A stretch of 64,000 bases of DNA, taken from NCBI RefSeq assembly GCF_042434745.1, contig NZ_JBHLSS010000039.1; one strand, given 5' to 3'. The first letter of the stretch is position 1. The number at the start of each line of letters is the position of its first letter. This stretch comes from Azotobacter paspali. Lineage in GTDB: Bacteria > Pseudomonadota > Gammaproteobacteria > Pseudomonadales > Pseudomonadaceae. Below the pieces are notes generated by a model, which was not told the DNA's origin, did no database searches, and worked only from the letters and a program-made list of their open reading frames with translations. A program made the position numbers and the translations under genes. This document shows, piece by piece, positions 25,896 through 34,657 of this stretch.

Positions 25896-26252
25896 ATGAC
25901 CGCCCTTACCCAAGCCCATTGCGAAGCCTGCCGCGCCGACGCGCCGAAAGTCTCGGAACAGGAACTCGCCGACCTGATTCGGCAGATCCCCGACTGGCAG
26001 GTGGAAAACCGCGACGGCATCTTGCAACTGGAAAAGGTCTTCGCCTTCAAGAACTTCGCCCAGGCCCTGGCCTTCACCGACGCGGTCGGCGCGCTCGCCG
26101 AGGCCGAAGGGCACCATCCGGCGCTACTCACCGAATGGGGCAAGGTCACCGTGACCTGGTGGACCCACAAGATCCGCGGCCTGCACCGCAACGACTTCAT
26201 CATGGCGGCGCGCACCGATGAGTTGGCGAAAGGAGCCAAAGAGCGCGCCTGA
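25896..26252 (+). CDS. phhB: pterin-4a-carbinolamine dehydratase
   Basis: The 118-residue protein has the PCD/DCoH signature EGHHPALLTEWGKVTVTWWTH with its catalytic histidines, and LEKVFAFKNFAQALAF. It dehydrates the 4a-hydroxypterin made by PhhA so that the cofactor can be reduced again. It follows phhA in the same direction. A short C-rich hairpin (CCCCTTGAGGGG) followed by ATTTT lies about 85 bases after its stop and may end the transcript. Confidence 0.95.
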   Translation: MTALTQAHCEACRADAPKVSEQELADLIRQIPDWQVENRDGILQLEKVFAFKNFAQALAFTDAVGALAEAEGHHPALLTEWGKVTVTWWTHKIRGLHRNDFIMAARTDELAKGAKERA

Positions 26253-26269
26253 GCCAGCGCTCCGACGCA

Positions 26270-26372
26270 AAAACCGGAAGACCTTTCGTCGGGTAAAATA
26301 TATCCTTTAAAAACAATAGGTTAATACTGTATAGCGGCCCCCTTGAGGGGATTTTGAGTTGCCATTCGTCGG
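26270..26372 (+). promoter_or_regulatory. AT-rich upstream region of the ycaD-like/ggpPS pair
   Basis: Against the high-GC background the stretch 26285-26340 is strikingly AT-rich (TAAAATATATCC, TTTAAAAACAATAGG, TTAATACTGTATAG) and is followed by a CCCCTTGAGGGG hairpin and a TTGCC/GGCAA palindrome. It probably contains the promoter of the osmolyte transporter/synthase pair. I cannot assign exact -35 and -10 hexamers. Confidence 0.45.
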
Positions 26373-26395
26373 CAACTTCCTTAGGGTAGGTGGCC

Positions 26396-27685
26396 ATGTG
26401 GACCAACATTGCCCCCATCGGTTCGCTGCTTGGCGGGGTCGCACTGCTCCTGCTCGGCAACGGACTGCTCAACACCCTGCTGACCCTGCGTGGCGTCGCC
26501 GAAGGCTACTCTACCGGGCTGCTCGGACTGCTGATGTCCGGCTATTTCGTCGGCTACCTGCTCGGCACCTGGCTGACAGTACCGCTGATCCGCCGCATCG
26601 GGCATATCCGCGTCTTCGCCTGTTGCGCCGCCTCGGGTGCCATCGTCGCGCTGCTCCACCTAATTCTGGTCAACCCCTGGGTGTGGATGGTGTTGCGCGT
26701 GGTCTACGGCATCGTCCTGGTCACCCTCTACATGGTCATCGAGAGCTGGCTCAACGCCCGGGTCAGCGGCGACAGCCGTGGCCGGGTGTTCGCCGTCTAC
26801 ATGGCGGTCAACCTTGGTGCTCTGGCCCTCGCCCAGCAGCTTTTGAACCTCGCTAGTCCGCTGGAATTCCTGCTCTTCGCCATCGCCGGTATCCTCATCT
26901 GTGCCGCGCTCTTGCCCATCACCCTCACTCGCCAGGCACAGCCGACCCTGCCCGACACGCCGCCCACCGAGCTGCGCCAACTGGCGCGAATCGCGCCGCT
27001 TTCGGTGACCGCCGCCGGGCTGTCCGGTCTCGCCCTCGGCGCCTTCTGGGGTCTTGCGCCGGTATACGCCAGCCACAGCGGCTTCGACGCCGCCGGCGTG
27101 GGACTGCTGATGGGGGCGACCATTCTCGGCGGCGCCGTGCTGCAGTGGCCCATCGGCCGCTACTCGGACAGCCACGACCGCGCGAAGGTGATGCTCTGCG
27201 TGGTGACCCTGGCCGCGCTGACGGCACTGGCCATCAGCCTGCTGCCCACCGGTGGCTTGCTACTCGGTGCTTTCTTCCTCTGGGGCGGGCTGGCCTTCTC
27301 CATCTATTCCATCGCCATGGCGCGGATGGTCGATCAGTTGCACCCGGACGAGATCCTCTCCGGCTGCGGCGGCCTGCTGCTGGTCAACGGCCTGGGCTCG
27401 GCTTGCGGTCCGCTGCTCGCCGGCCTAGCCATGCACCTGCTCGGTCCGCGCGGACTGCCGCTCTACTGCGCGGCGGTACTCGGCCTGCTGGCGCTCTACA
27501 CCCTCCATCGTTTACACCGGGCGAGCGATCTGCTCAGCGAGCCGCATGCCCAGTTCACCCCCATGCTGCGCACCAGCCATACCGTGCTCGAACTGATGCC
27601 CGAGGTCTCGGAAAGCGCGGCCGATTCCAGCCCCGACGCCGCCGTGGCGGAGCCGGGCACCACCAGGGAGGAAACCTGTATCTGA
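26396..27685 (+). CDS. YcaD-like MFS transporter
   Basis: The 429-residue protein has about 12 hydrophobic helices in two six-helix halves. Family features include GYFVGYLLGTW, VVYGIVLVTLYMVIESWLN, GQLSG-type loops replaced here by RIGHIRVF, and WPIGRYSDSHDRAKVM between the halves. The ATG at 26396 is chosen because AGGGTAGG lies 6-8 bases upstream; a GTG at 26390 is also possible. It lies 88 bp before the fused glucosylglycerol-phosphate enzyme. A YcaD-like gene beside ggpPS is reported in Stenotrophomonas and Pseudomonas, suggesting a role in osmolyte transport. The substrate is inferred from context. Confidence 0.85.
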   Translation: MWTNIAPIGSLLGGVALLLLGNGLLNTLLTLRGVAEGYSTGLLGLLMSGYFVGYLLGTWLTVPLIRRIGHIRVFACCAASGAIVALLHLILVNPWVWMVLRVVYGIVLVTLYMVIESWLNARVSGDSRGRVFAVYMAVNLGALALAQQLLNLASPLEFLLFAIAGILICAALLPITLTRQAQPTLPDTPPTELRQLARIAPLSVTAAGLSGLALGAFWGLAPVYASHSGFDAAGVGLLMGATILGGAVLQWPIGRYSDSHDRAKVMLCVVTLAALTALAISLLPTGGLLLGAFFLWGGLAFSIYSIAMARMVDQLHPDEILSGCGGLLLVNGLGSACGPLLAGLAMHLLGPRGLPLYCAAVLGLLALYTLHRLHRASDLLSEPHAQFTPMLRTSHTVLELMPEVSESAADSSPDAAVAEPGTTREETCI

Positions 27686-27773
27686 CTCCGGTGCCATGGA
27701 GGCTCCGGACAACACCGCTCGTCGGCCCAGGTCGGCGCGTCAACTTACCCCACTACTGGAGAGAAGACAGCGC

Positions 27774-30026
27774 ATGCTACTTGCCACCGATCTCGATGGA
27801 ACCTTTCTCGCCGGCGATCCGCAGGATCGCCTGAGTCTCTATCAGACCATCACCGCCCACCCCGATATTCAATTGGCTTATGTCACCGGCCGTAGCCTCG
27901 AGGCTGTTCTGCCGCTGCTGGCCGATCCTACCCTGCCGCAGCCGGACTACATCATCGCCGACGTCGGCGCCAGCCTCTATCACGGTGAAACCCTGCAGCC
28001 GATCCAACCCCTGCAGCACGACATCGACGCCCGTTGGCCCGGCGAAAGCCAGATTGCCGGCGCTCTCGCCGGCCTTCCCGACCTGCAGCGCCAGGACGTG
28101 CCCCAGGCGCGCCGCTGCTCCTACTTCTGCACCCCGGAACGTGCCGCCGACCCGGCCCTCAAGGTCATCGCCGAACGCCTCGGCTGCGACCTGCTGTACT
28201 CGGCCGGACGCTACCTGGACTTCCTGCCGCGCGGGGTGAACAAGGGCAGCAGCCTGCTGCGCCTGGTCGAGCACCTTGGTCTCGATCCCGAGCAGGTGCT
28301 GGTCGCCGGCGACACCCTGAACGACCTCAGCATGCTCACCTGCGGCCTCAAGGGCGTCTGCGTCGGGCAGGCGGAGGAAAGCCTGCTCGAACATACGCGC
28401 CACTGTACCCGTGTCCTGCACGCCGACAGTCCGGGTTGCGGCGGCATCATCCAGGCCTTCGCCCATTTCGGCTTCCTCGGCGTGCACGGCTTCGCCGCCG
28501 AGACCCGCAGGGCGACCGAGCCGGGGCACGCCGAGCTGGTGATCGTCTACCACCGCCTGCCCTACGAGGAATACCGCGAGCACGGCCAGGTGCAACGCCG
28601 CCGGCCAAGCTCGCCCAACGGCATCATCCCCACCCTGCTCAGTTTCTTCGCCGACGGGCGCAAGGGCTCCTGGGTCGCCTGGGCCGAGCACGAGGAAGGC
28701 GAGGGCTTTTTCGAGAGCCACACCACGGTGGACGCCGAGCGCTATCCGCGCCTGACCGCCGCCCGCGTACCGCTCTGCAAGGAAGACATCGATACCTTCT
28801 ACAAGCGTTTCTCCAAGGAAGCCTTCTGGCCGACCCTGCACACCTTTTGGGAACGCGCCGCCTTCAACGAGGACGACTGGCAGGTGTTCCTGCGGGTCAA
28901 CCGCGCCTTCGCCGAGCGCACCGCCCTGGAGGCCGCCGAGGGCGCCACCGTCTGGCTGCACGATTACAACCTGTGGATGGTTCCGGCCTATCTGCGCGAA
29001 CTGCGCCCGGACCTGAAGCTGGCCTTCTTCCACCACACCCATTTCCCCTCGGCGGATGTGTTCAATGTGGTGCCCTGGCGCCGGCAGATCGTCGGCAGCC
29101 TGCTGCAGTGCGACTACATCGGCTTCCACATCCCGCGCCAGGTGGAGAACTTCGTCGACGTCGCTCGCGGCGTGGCCCCGCTGGAGGTGCTCGGCCAGCA
29201 GAACTGCGCGCCGCGCTTCGTCACCTATGGCTGCGCGGTCGGCCTGGAGCGCGTGACTACCGCCATCGATACCGGCATGCGCCAGGTCCGCCTCGGCGCC
29301 CATCCGGTGGGGCTCGACCTCGACCGGGTGCGCAACGCCCTGGCCAGCCCTTCCGTGCAGAATCAAATAGAACATTTGCGTTGCGAGTTGAACGGCGTAC
29401 GCCTGGTCCTCGCCGTGGAGCGCCTGGATTACACCAAGGGCGTGCTGGAAAAACTCAGGGCCTTCGAGCGGCTGCTGGCGGACAACCCCGAGTTGCAGGG
29501 CAGAATCACCCTGGCCACCATCTGCGTCCCGGCGGCGCGGGAGATGACCGTCTACGACGAGTTGCAGGGGCAGATCGAACAGGCCGTGGGACGCATCAAC
29601 GGCCGCTTCGCCCGGGTCGGCTGGACGCCGGTGCAGTTCTTCTTCCGCAGCCTGCCGTTCGAGGAGGTGGTAGCCTGGTACGCCATGGCCGACGTCATGT
29701 GGATCACCCCGCTGCGCGACGGCCTCAACCTGGTCGCCAAGGAGTTCGTCGCCACCCAGGGCCTGCAGGACGGCAGCGGCGTGCTGGTGCTCTCCGAATT
29801 CGCCGGCGCCGCCGCCGAACTCAAGGGCGCCCTGTTGACCAATCCCCACGATATCGCCGACCTGGTGCAGAACTGCCATCTGGCGCTGAACCTGCCCAAG
29901 AGCGAGGCGCGGGCGCGGCTACGCGAGCTGTTCGACATCGTCGCCTTCAACGATATCCGCCGCTGGGGTGACGAGTTCCTGGGCGCGCTGGAGGAGCCCC
30001 GGATGGACATCCGCGCCATCGCCTGA
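27774..30026 (+). CDS. ggpPS: fused glucosylglycerol-phosphate phosphatase/synthase (GgpPS)
   Basis: The 750-residue protein has two enzymes in one chain. Residues about 1-240 are a HAD phosphatase with DLDGTF (nucleophile D6, general acid D8), VTGRS and GDTLNDLSML. Residues about 255-750 are a GT20-like synthase with SPNGIIPTL, LHDYNLWMVPAYLRE, FFHHTHFP, VERLDYTKGV and DGLNLVAKEFVA. The GgpS-type NGIIPTL replaces the GGL loop of trehalose-6-phosphate synthase. It should make glucosylglycerol from ADP-glucose and glycerol-3-phosphate. ATG 27774 is chosen because the HAD motif starts there and GGAGAG precedes it. Trehalose synthesis is the main alternative. Confidence 0.85.
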   Translation: MLLATDLDGTFLAGDPQDRLSLYQTITAHPDIQLAYVTGRSLEAVLPLLADPTLPQPDYIIADVGASLYHGETLQPIQPLQHDIDARWPGESQIAGALAGLPDLQRQDVPQARRCSYFCTPERAADPALKVIAERLGCDLLYSAGRYLDFLPRGVNKGSSLLRLVEHLGLDPEQVLVAGDTLNDLSMLTCGLKGVCVGQAEESLLEHTRHCTRVLHADSPGCGGIIQAFAHFGFLGVHGFAAETRRATEPGHAELVIVYHRLPYEEYREHGQVQRRRPSSPNGIIPTLLSFFADGRKGSWVAWAEHEEGEGFFESHTTVDAERYPRLTAARVPLCKEDIDTFYKRFSKEAFWPTLHTFWERAAFNEDDWQVFLRVNRAFAERTALEAAEGATVWLHDYNLWMVPAYLRELRPDLKLAFFHHTHFPSADVFNVVPWRRQIVGSLLQCDYIGFHIPRQVENFVDVARGVAPLEVLGQQNCAPRFVTYGCAVGLERVTTAIDTGMRQVRLGAHPVGLDLDRVRNALASPSVQNQIEHLRCELNGVRLVLAVERLDYTKGVLEKLRAFERLLADNPELQGRITLATICVPAAREMTVYDELQGQIEQAVGRINGRFARVGWTPVQFFFRSLPFEEVVAWYAMADVMWITPLRDGLNLVAKEFVATQGLQDGSGVLVLSEFAGAAAELKGALLTNPHDIADLVQNCHLALNLPKSEARARLRELFDIVAFNDIRRWGDEFLGALEEPRMDIRAIA

Positions 30027-30116
30027 CAGTGCCGGCAAATCCACGCCTGCGCTCGCGCAGGCACGGATTCGTCCGCGCTGCAGGTCCGATCTCGTCACCG
30101 CACGGCGTGCCGACAA

Positions 30117-30530
30117 TCAATAATCCACCCGCCCCCGCCCGGCCTTGATCGCCCCGCAGCGGACCTTTCCCTCCAGCCGGCGCTGTTTCGAGCCGCGCGT
30201 CGGCCGGGTCGGTCGGCGCGTCTTCTCCGTCCCGGCCACGCTGCGAATCAGCGCGACCAGGCGTTCCAGGGCATCGGCGCGGTTCTGCTCGCGGGTGCGG
30301 TAGCGCTGCGCCTTGATCACGACGACGCCTTCGCCGCCGATACGCTGGTCGCGCAGGGCCAGGAGGCGCTCCTTATAGAAATCCGGCAGGGACGAGGCAC
30401 GGATGTCGAAGCGCAGATGCACGGCGCTGGACACCTTGTTGACGTTCTGACCGCCGGCCCCCTGGGCGCGGATCGCGTTCAGCTCGATCTCGTCGTCGGG
30501 CAGATGGAGGGTGGCGGATATTTCCAGCAT
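30117..30530 (-). CDS. arfB: peptidyl-tRNA hydrolase ArfB (ribosome rescue)
   Basis: The 137-residue release-factor-like protein has the catalytic GGQ at residues 26-28 (QGAGGQNVNK), the core VVVIKAQRYRTREQNRADALERL, and the basic tail TRPTRGSKQRRLEGK that occupies the empty mRNA channel. ArfB (YaeJ) hydrolyses peptidyl-tRNA on stalled ribosomes, independent of a stop codon. The ATG at 30530 (MLEISATLHLPDDE) matches the family start; an in-frame extension to 30569 is unlikely. It is convergent with ggpPS. Confidence 0.95.
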   Translation of the reverse strand: MLEISATLHLPDDEIELNAIRAQGAGGQNVNKVSSAVHLRFDIRASSLPDFYKERLLALRDQRIGGEGVVVIKAQRYRTREQNRADALERLVALIRSVAGTEKTRRPTRPTRGSKQRRLEGKVRCGAIKAGRGRVDY

Positions 30531-30882
30531 GGTGCGTCCGATCGAAAAAAGCGGCGATAGTGTCGGCATTATTCCGTTAATTGCCCGCGGAAGACAGAAA
30601 AACGGCAGAAGCCCGCGGCCTGTCTGGCCGAACGAATCCGAACCGCACGGCTAGCGGCGCCGGCGCGAATCGTCCGCTCCCGCGCAAAGTGGCCTTATCC
30701 TGCCAGCCTTGCGCTATTGAACCTTTTGTCCATACTCGAATGGCCTTCGCCGAACTATGCCGAAGGCAACCCCAATCCAGACAGAGCACCCAGCCAGAAA
30801 GGAGGCAGCGAGCACGGGAGCGCCCAGGCGGCCAGGCTATCTCTCCCCGCCCCGGAACGGCGGGAATCTCTCGCGTGGAACG
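30531..30882. other. intergenic region between arfB and the PHB depolymerase gene
   Basis: A divergent promoter region. A GCCTTCGCCG/CGAAGGC palindrome occurs near 30742-30766. No gene is recognised, although one open frame runs into the depolymerase from 30757 without a signal-peptide-like start. Confidence 0.45.
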
Positions 30883-31965
30883 ATGAAACGGATACCGGGA
30901 GCCCGTATCAGCACAGGACTTGCCATGACGATGCTGCTCAGCGTCGCCAGCGCCGAAGTTCAGACCGTCAAACTGCCCGCCTGTGGCGCGGAGATCCGCA
31001 AGACCTCGGTGTCGGGACTGTCGTCCGGTGCCTTCATGACATCCCAGCTTTACCTGGCGTTTTCCGAGATCATGGTGGGCGCCAGCATAGTCGCCAGCGG
31101 TCCCTATCTCTGCGCCAAGTCCTGGGCGGGCAATTCCCTGCTGGTGAACGCCACGCCCCCCCGCATGCATCCCCCGACGGTCGAGAGCGGTCCGAATACA
31201 CCGCGCCTGGCCAGATATGCGACCACGCTGGCCGAATACGGCCACATTGCGCCCCTGAAGAATCTCGAGGACGACCGTACCTACATCTTCAGCGGCACAT
31301 GGGACGAAATCATCACGACCACCGTCGTGAACCAGACCAGGGAGTTCTTCAAGGCCGTCGGCATCCCGGAGGCCTCCATTCGCTACGACAAAAGCATCGC
31401 CGCCGGTCATGCCTTCCTGACCGACGACAACACAGATACTGCCTGCGCGCTGACCCGCGCGCCCTGCATCAATGACTGCGACTTCTCGCAGGCCGGCGCC
31501 ATACTCGAGCAGATCCACCAAGGCCTGAAGTCGCCCGCCCGTCACCGGGACGACAGCCTGATCGCCTTCGACCACAAGGAATTCATCGACTCCCCCTACA
31601 CCAGCATGGACGACACGGCCTATGCCTACGTCCCGACGGCCTGCCAGAGCGACAAGAGTTGCCCCGTGCATGTGGTGTTCCACGGCTGCTGGCAAGGCTC
31701 GCGCTTCACCGGCGACCAATACTACGCCCGGACCGGCTACAACCGGCTGGCGGAAGCCAACAATCTCATCATGCTCTACCCCCAGGTGCGGCCATCCAGC
31801 GCTTCGCCGCTGAATCCCGACGGCTGCTGGGACTTCTGGGGCTATTCTTCGCTGGACAGCCCGACTCCGGACTACTTCACCCGCAACGCTCCTCAACTGC
31901 GCGCCATCCACAAAATGATCGCCCGCCTTGCCGAGCCCCATCCTGAGCCAATTCACTGCACATAG
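30883..31965 (+). CDS. secreted poly(3-hydroxybutyrate) depolymerase, type with N-terminal lipase box
   Basis: The 360-residue product begins with a signal peptide (about 1-24, ending VASA). The lipase box GLSSG at 45-49 gives Ser47, and the oxyanion-type HVVFHGCWQ lies later, near residues 262-270. This order is typical of type-2 extracellular PHB depolymerases. At least eight cysteines suggest disulfides, and NPDGCWDFWGY near the C-terminus is also conserved in the family. It should hydrolyse PHB or oligomers outside the cytoplasm. The ATG at 30883 starts the signal peptide. A phasin-like gene follows after 11 bp. Confidence 0.85.
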   Translation: MKRIPGARISTGLAMTMLLSVASAEVQTVKLPACGAEIRKTSVSGLSSGAFMTSQLYLAFSEIMVGASIVASGPYLCAKSWAGNSLLVNATPPRMHPPTVESGPNTPRLARYATTLAEYGHIAPLKNLEDDRTYIFSGTWDEIITTTVVNQTREFFKAVGIPEASIRYDKSIAAGHAFLTDDNTDTACALTRAPCINDCDFSQAGAILEQIHQGLKSPARHRDDSLIAFDHKEFIDSPYTSMDDTAYAYVPTACQSDKSCPVHVVFHGCWQGSRFTGDQYYARTGYNRLAEANNLIMLYPQVRPSSASPLNPDGCWDFWGYSSLDSPTPDYFTRNAPQLRAIHKMIARLAEPHPEPIHCT

Positions 31966-31976
31966 GAAGAAAGACC

Positions 31977-32588
31977 ATGGATGCCGACACCGCGAACGCC
32001 ACGATCGATCCGAAGCTGTCCGAGGCACTCAAACACTGGAACGACTACGCCAGCGAAAGCGGCCGGAACGCACGGCTCATCTTCGAGGCCATGACACCGG
32101 TCAACGACAGCCTGCGGATCGTCCGGCAGGTCATGGAGTCCATGCAGTTCGGCGGTTGGAGCCCCACCGGCATGCCCTGGCTGAAGCCCTCAGTCCTGTT
32201 CTCCGCCTACCAGGAGCTGACCGAGATCCACTTGGCCGCCCAGGAAAAGGAAAGCGACTGCTACATCCGTTTCCTGACGACTACCCTGGGCACCGGCAAG
32301 CAGGTCGCCGAAGCCATGCAGGGCGCCAGCACCCCGCAGCAGATCCTGGCTTCTTACTTGGAGGCCGGCCTCAGCATCGCCAAGCAGTACCAGGCCGACG
32401 CCAGCGAACATGCCTCCGCGCTCGGCCAGATCCGCTCGGCCTACAACATCTGGCTGCAAAGGACCCTGGAAAACCTGGGCCATGAAACGGAGGAGGAGCC
32501 CGCGCCCACCGCCGCGTCGCAGCCGGCCGCCTCGCCGCCTCCCGCATCGACAGCGGAATCGGCAGCGGAGAAGGACAGTACCGCTTGA
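31977..32588 (+). CDS. phasin-like protein
   Basis: The 203-residue, largely helical protein has a central segment (ASTPQQILASYLEAGL, AKQYQADASEHASALGQI) resembling phasins, which coat polyhydroxyalkanoate granules, and a disordered Ala/Pro/Glu-rich tail (about 165-203). An AGGAAGAAAG site precedes the ATG, and it lies 11 bp behind the PHB depolymerase gene, suggesting co-transcription. The partner is secreted while phasins are cytoplasmic, so direct cooperation is not implied. The phasin call is based on pattern and context only. Confidence 0.5.
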   Translation: MDADTANATIDPKLSEALKHWNDYASESGRNARLIFEAMTPVNDSLRIVRQVMESMQFGGWSPTGMPWLKPSVLFSAYQELTEIHLAAQEKESDCYIRFLTTTLGTGKQVAEAMQGASTPQQILASYLEAGLSIAKQYQADASEHASALGQIRSAYNIWLQRTLENLGHETEEEPAPTAASQPAASPPPASTAESAAEKDSTA

Positions 32589-32824
32589 ACGGACCGGCCG
32601 ACGACAGGCCCTGCCCGGGCTGCCGCTCGCCGGAACGTACCGTTGAATGGAAGTAGCCGGCGCGCCGCAGGTAACCGCCGAAGCGCGCCGGTCGGGGAAA
32701 CGTACGGTCACGACAGTCACTTTCGAGCCACGGGCTATCCAACTGTCGATACCGATCCAGCGAACCAGACCCACGAGAGGACCGGATCATCAATACGCTC
32801 AGCAAAACCCTGATCGCCTGCGGC

Positions 32825-33217
32825 TTGCTGCTCGCTTCCTGGCACAGCAACGCAGTCGAGGAAGAAGCGGTGGACAGCTATCTCTATTGCGGCAAGCTCC
32901 TCTGGCCCGCCGAGCCGGAGGATTATCTGCCGCTTCCGCAAGGAATCCAGATCGGCTACTCCTCGCATCCGGCCCTCGCGCCGATCGTCGAACAGAAGGA
33001 AAAGCACAGCCTGCGGCTCGCCTACGAGAGTCCGGCGATCGCCCTGCGGATCATGCAGGAAGCGGTCGAGGTGATCATCCGGCAGAAAACCAACGAGGTC
33101 TGCCTGGAAGCCGGCGCGGCGGAGATCTCGAACAGCGGACTTCCCTTGGCGATCTCTCCCGTGTCGGCAGAGGACGGACGGACGGTTTTCGACGCCGATC
33201 TGGAGCCGCGCCAGTAG
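32825..33217 (+). CDS. small exported protein, start codon uncertain
   Basis: From the first conventional start in frame (TTG 32825) the product is 130 residues, but this cuts through the hydrophobic core. Reading on upstream gives NTLSKTLIACGLLLASWHSNA, a complete signal peptide preceded by ATC at 32789, with AGAGGA 7 bases before it. So either ATC is used, or an ATG has mutated or been misread. The mature part has YLYCGKLLWPAEPEDY, SLRLAYESPAIALRIMQEAVE and one cysteine pair (YLYCG, NEVCLE). No family is recognised. The depolymerase/phasin-like pair is upstream on the same strand. Confidence 0.5.
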   Translation: MLLASWHSNAVEEEAVDSYLYCGKLLWPAEPEDYLPLPQGIQIGYSSHPALAPIVEQKEKHSLRLAYESPAIALRIMQEAVEVIIRQKTNEVCLEAGAAEISNSGLPLAISPVSAEDGRTVFDADLEPRQ

Positions 33218-33478
33218 AGCGCTCCCGGCAAGACCACCGGCCTTTCCCCGGCCTGTGCCCCCCGATCAGCGCAAGATCTGCCTGCGATCCTGCCCGTTCA
33301 TCCCGTCCGGATGGACATACTCGTGGCACAACCGCCGACAGCCCTGAAAGCGCAGCGACAGAATTCCAAACAGGACGGTCGATGGCCTGGTCCAAGTGGA
33401 TGCCCCGCCGCCGGGCATTTCCATTCGCCCGGCTCCCTCGGCTACCGTAATCGCTTATCCGCTCTACGGGACGCTCCA

Positions 33479-34657
33479 ATGGATTCGCTCACCCAGGCCG
33501 TGCTCGGCGCCAGCGTACAGGGCGCGCTGCTCGGGCGCTGGCAGGGACGCAAGGCGCTGCTCTACGGCGCCCTGCTCGGCACCCTGCCCGACCTCGACGT
33601 ACTGATCGACTACGGCGACGCGGTTGCCAACATGACCCGCCACCGCGGCTTCAGCCATTCCCTGTTCGTCCTCACCGGCTTCTCGCTGCTGCTGGCCTGG
33701 TTGCTGCGGCGCTTCAGGCCGCATCCGGGATACGGTGGCGGGCGCCTGTTCCTCACCCTCTGGCTGGTACTGGCCACCCATGTGCTGCTGGACAGCCTGA
33801 CCAGCTACGGCACCCAGCTGCTCTGGCCGCTGGACATGCCGCCGGTGGCCTGGTCGAGCGTGTTCATCATCGATCCTCTGTACACCTTGCCGCTGCTCGG
33901 CGCGGTGCTGGGTGGCTTCCTGTACCGCCTGAACGGCCGAGCCCTGCGCTGGCAGTACTGGGCGCTCGGCCTGTCGAGCCTCTACCTGGGGCTGACCCTG
34001 GTCGGCAAACAGATGGCTGAAAACCGCGTGGCGGCGGAATTGGCGCGCCAGGGGATTCGCGCCCAAGCCCTGTTCAGCGTGCCGACGCCTTTCAACAGCC
34101 TGCTCTGGCGGGTACTGGCGCGCGACGGCGAGGATTACCACGAGGCGCTGGTCGGCTGGTTCGACCGCCGGCCGCCGGAACTGGTCCGCCTGCCGCGCGG
34201 CACCACCCTGATCGCCGGACTGGGCGCCTCGCCGCAACTGGCGCGGCTGCGTTGGTTCGCCGACGACTGGCTGCGCTACGACGAGATCGACGGCAAGCTG
34301 GTGGTCACCGATCTGCGTCTGGGCATGACCGGCGCCCACCCGTTCCGCTTCGCCCTGGCCGCGAAACGCGACGACCGCTGGCAACTCCTCCCCGAACCGG
34401 AGCAGTTGCCGATGAACCGCGGCCGCCTCGAACATCTCGGCCTGCTGTGGCGGCGCATCTGGCATCAGGACGCGCGAATCCCCCTGGAGGACTGGGCCCG
34501 CCAGTTGCAGCAGTGGCAAGTGCCGCTCACCGCGAGCCCTCCCCGGCCGCCGCCACTGCGACCGGCGCGCCTCCCCGCCTCGGCGAGGGCTGATCCCGCT
34601 GCCCGAAGTGGTCACGACGGGAAAGGCCTGCGGCCGTTTCTCACCGCGCCTTCCTAG
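33479..34657 (+). CDS. YdjM-like (DUF457 family) membrane-bound metal-dependent hydrolase
   Basis: The 392-residue protein starts MDSLTQAVLGASVQGALLG and has the LPDLDVLIDYGD and HRGFSHSL motifs, the presumed metal site of this family. Four or five transmembrane helices fall in the first 200 residues (THVLLDSLTSYGTQLLWP is also conserved), and a soluble domain follows (about 200-370). The family is linked to membrane lipid or SOS-associated functions, but no reaction is proven. The last 30 residues are low-complexity Pro/Arg. Its stop codon overlaps the convergent stop codon of hpd by 2 bases (shared CTAG). Confidence 0.8.
   Translation: MDSLTQAVLGASVQGALLGRWQGRKALLYGALLGTLPDLDVLIDYGDAVANMTRHRGFSHSLFVLTGFSLLLAWLLRRFRPHPGYGGGRLFLTLWLVLATHVLLDSLTSYGTQLLWPLDMPPVAWSSVFIIDPLYTLPLLGAVLGGFLYRLNGRALRWQYWALGLSSLYLGLTLVGKQMAENRVAAELARQGIRAQALFSVPTPFNSLLWRVLARDGEDYHEALVGWFDRRPPELVRLPRGTTLIAGLGASPQLARLRWFADDWLRYDEIDGKLVVTDLRLGMTGAHPFRFALAAKRDDRWQLLPEPEQLPMNRGRLEHLGLLWRRIWHQDARIPLEDWARQLQQWQVPLTASPPRPPPLRPARLPASARADPAARSGHDGKGLRPFLTAPS

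Noticed and set aside
27777..29879. 700-codon open frame antisense to ggpPS
   Set aside because: Composition is a complement of the ggpPS reading and no domain is recognised.
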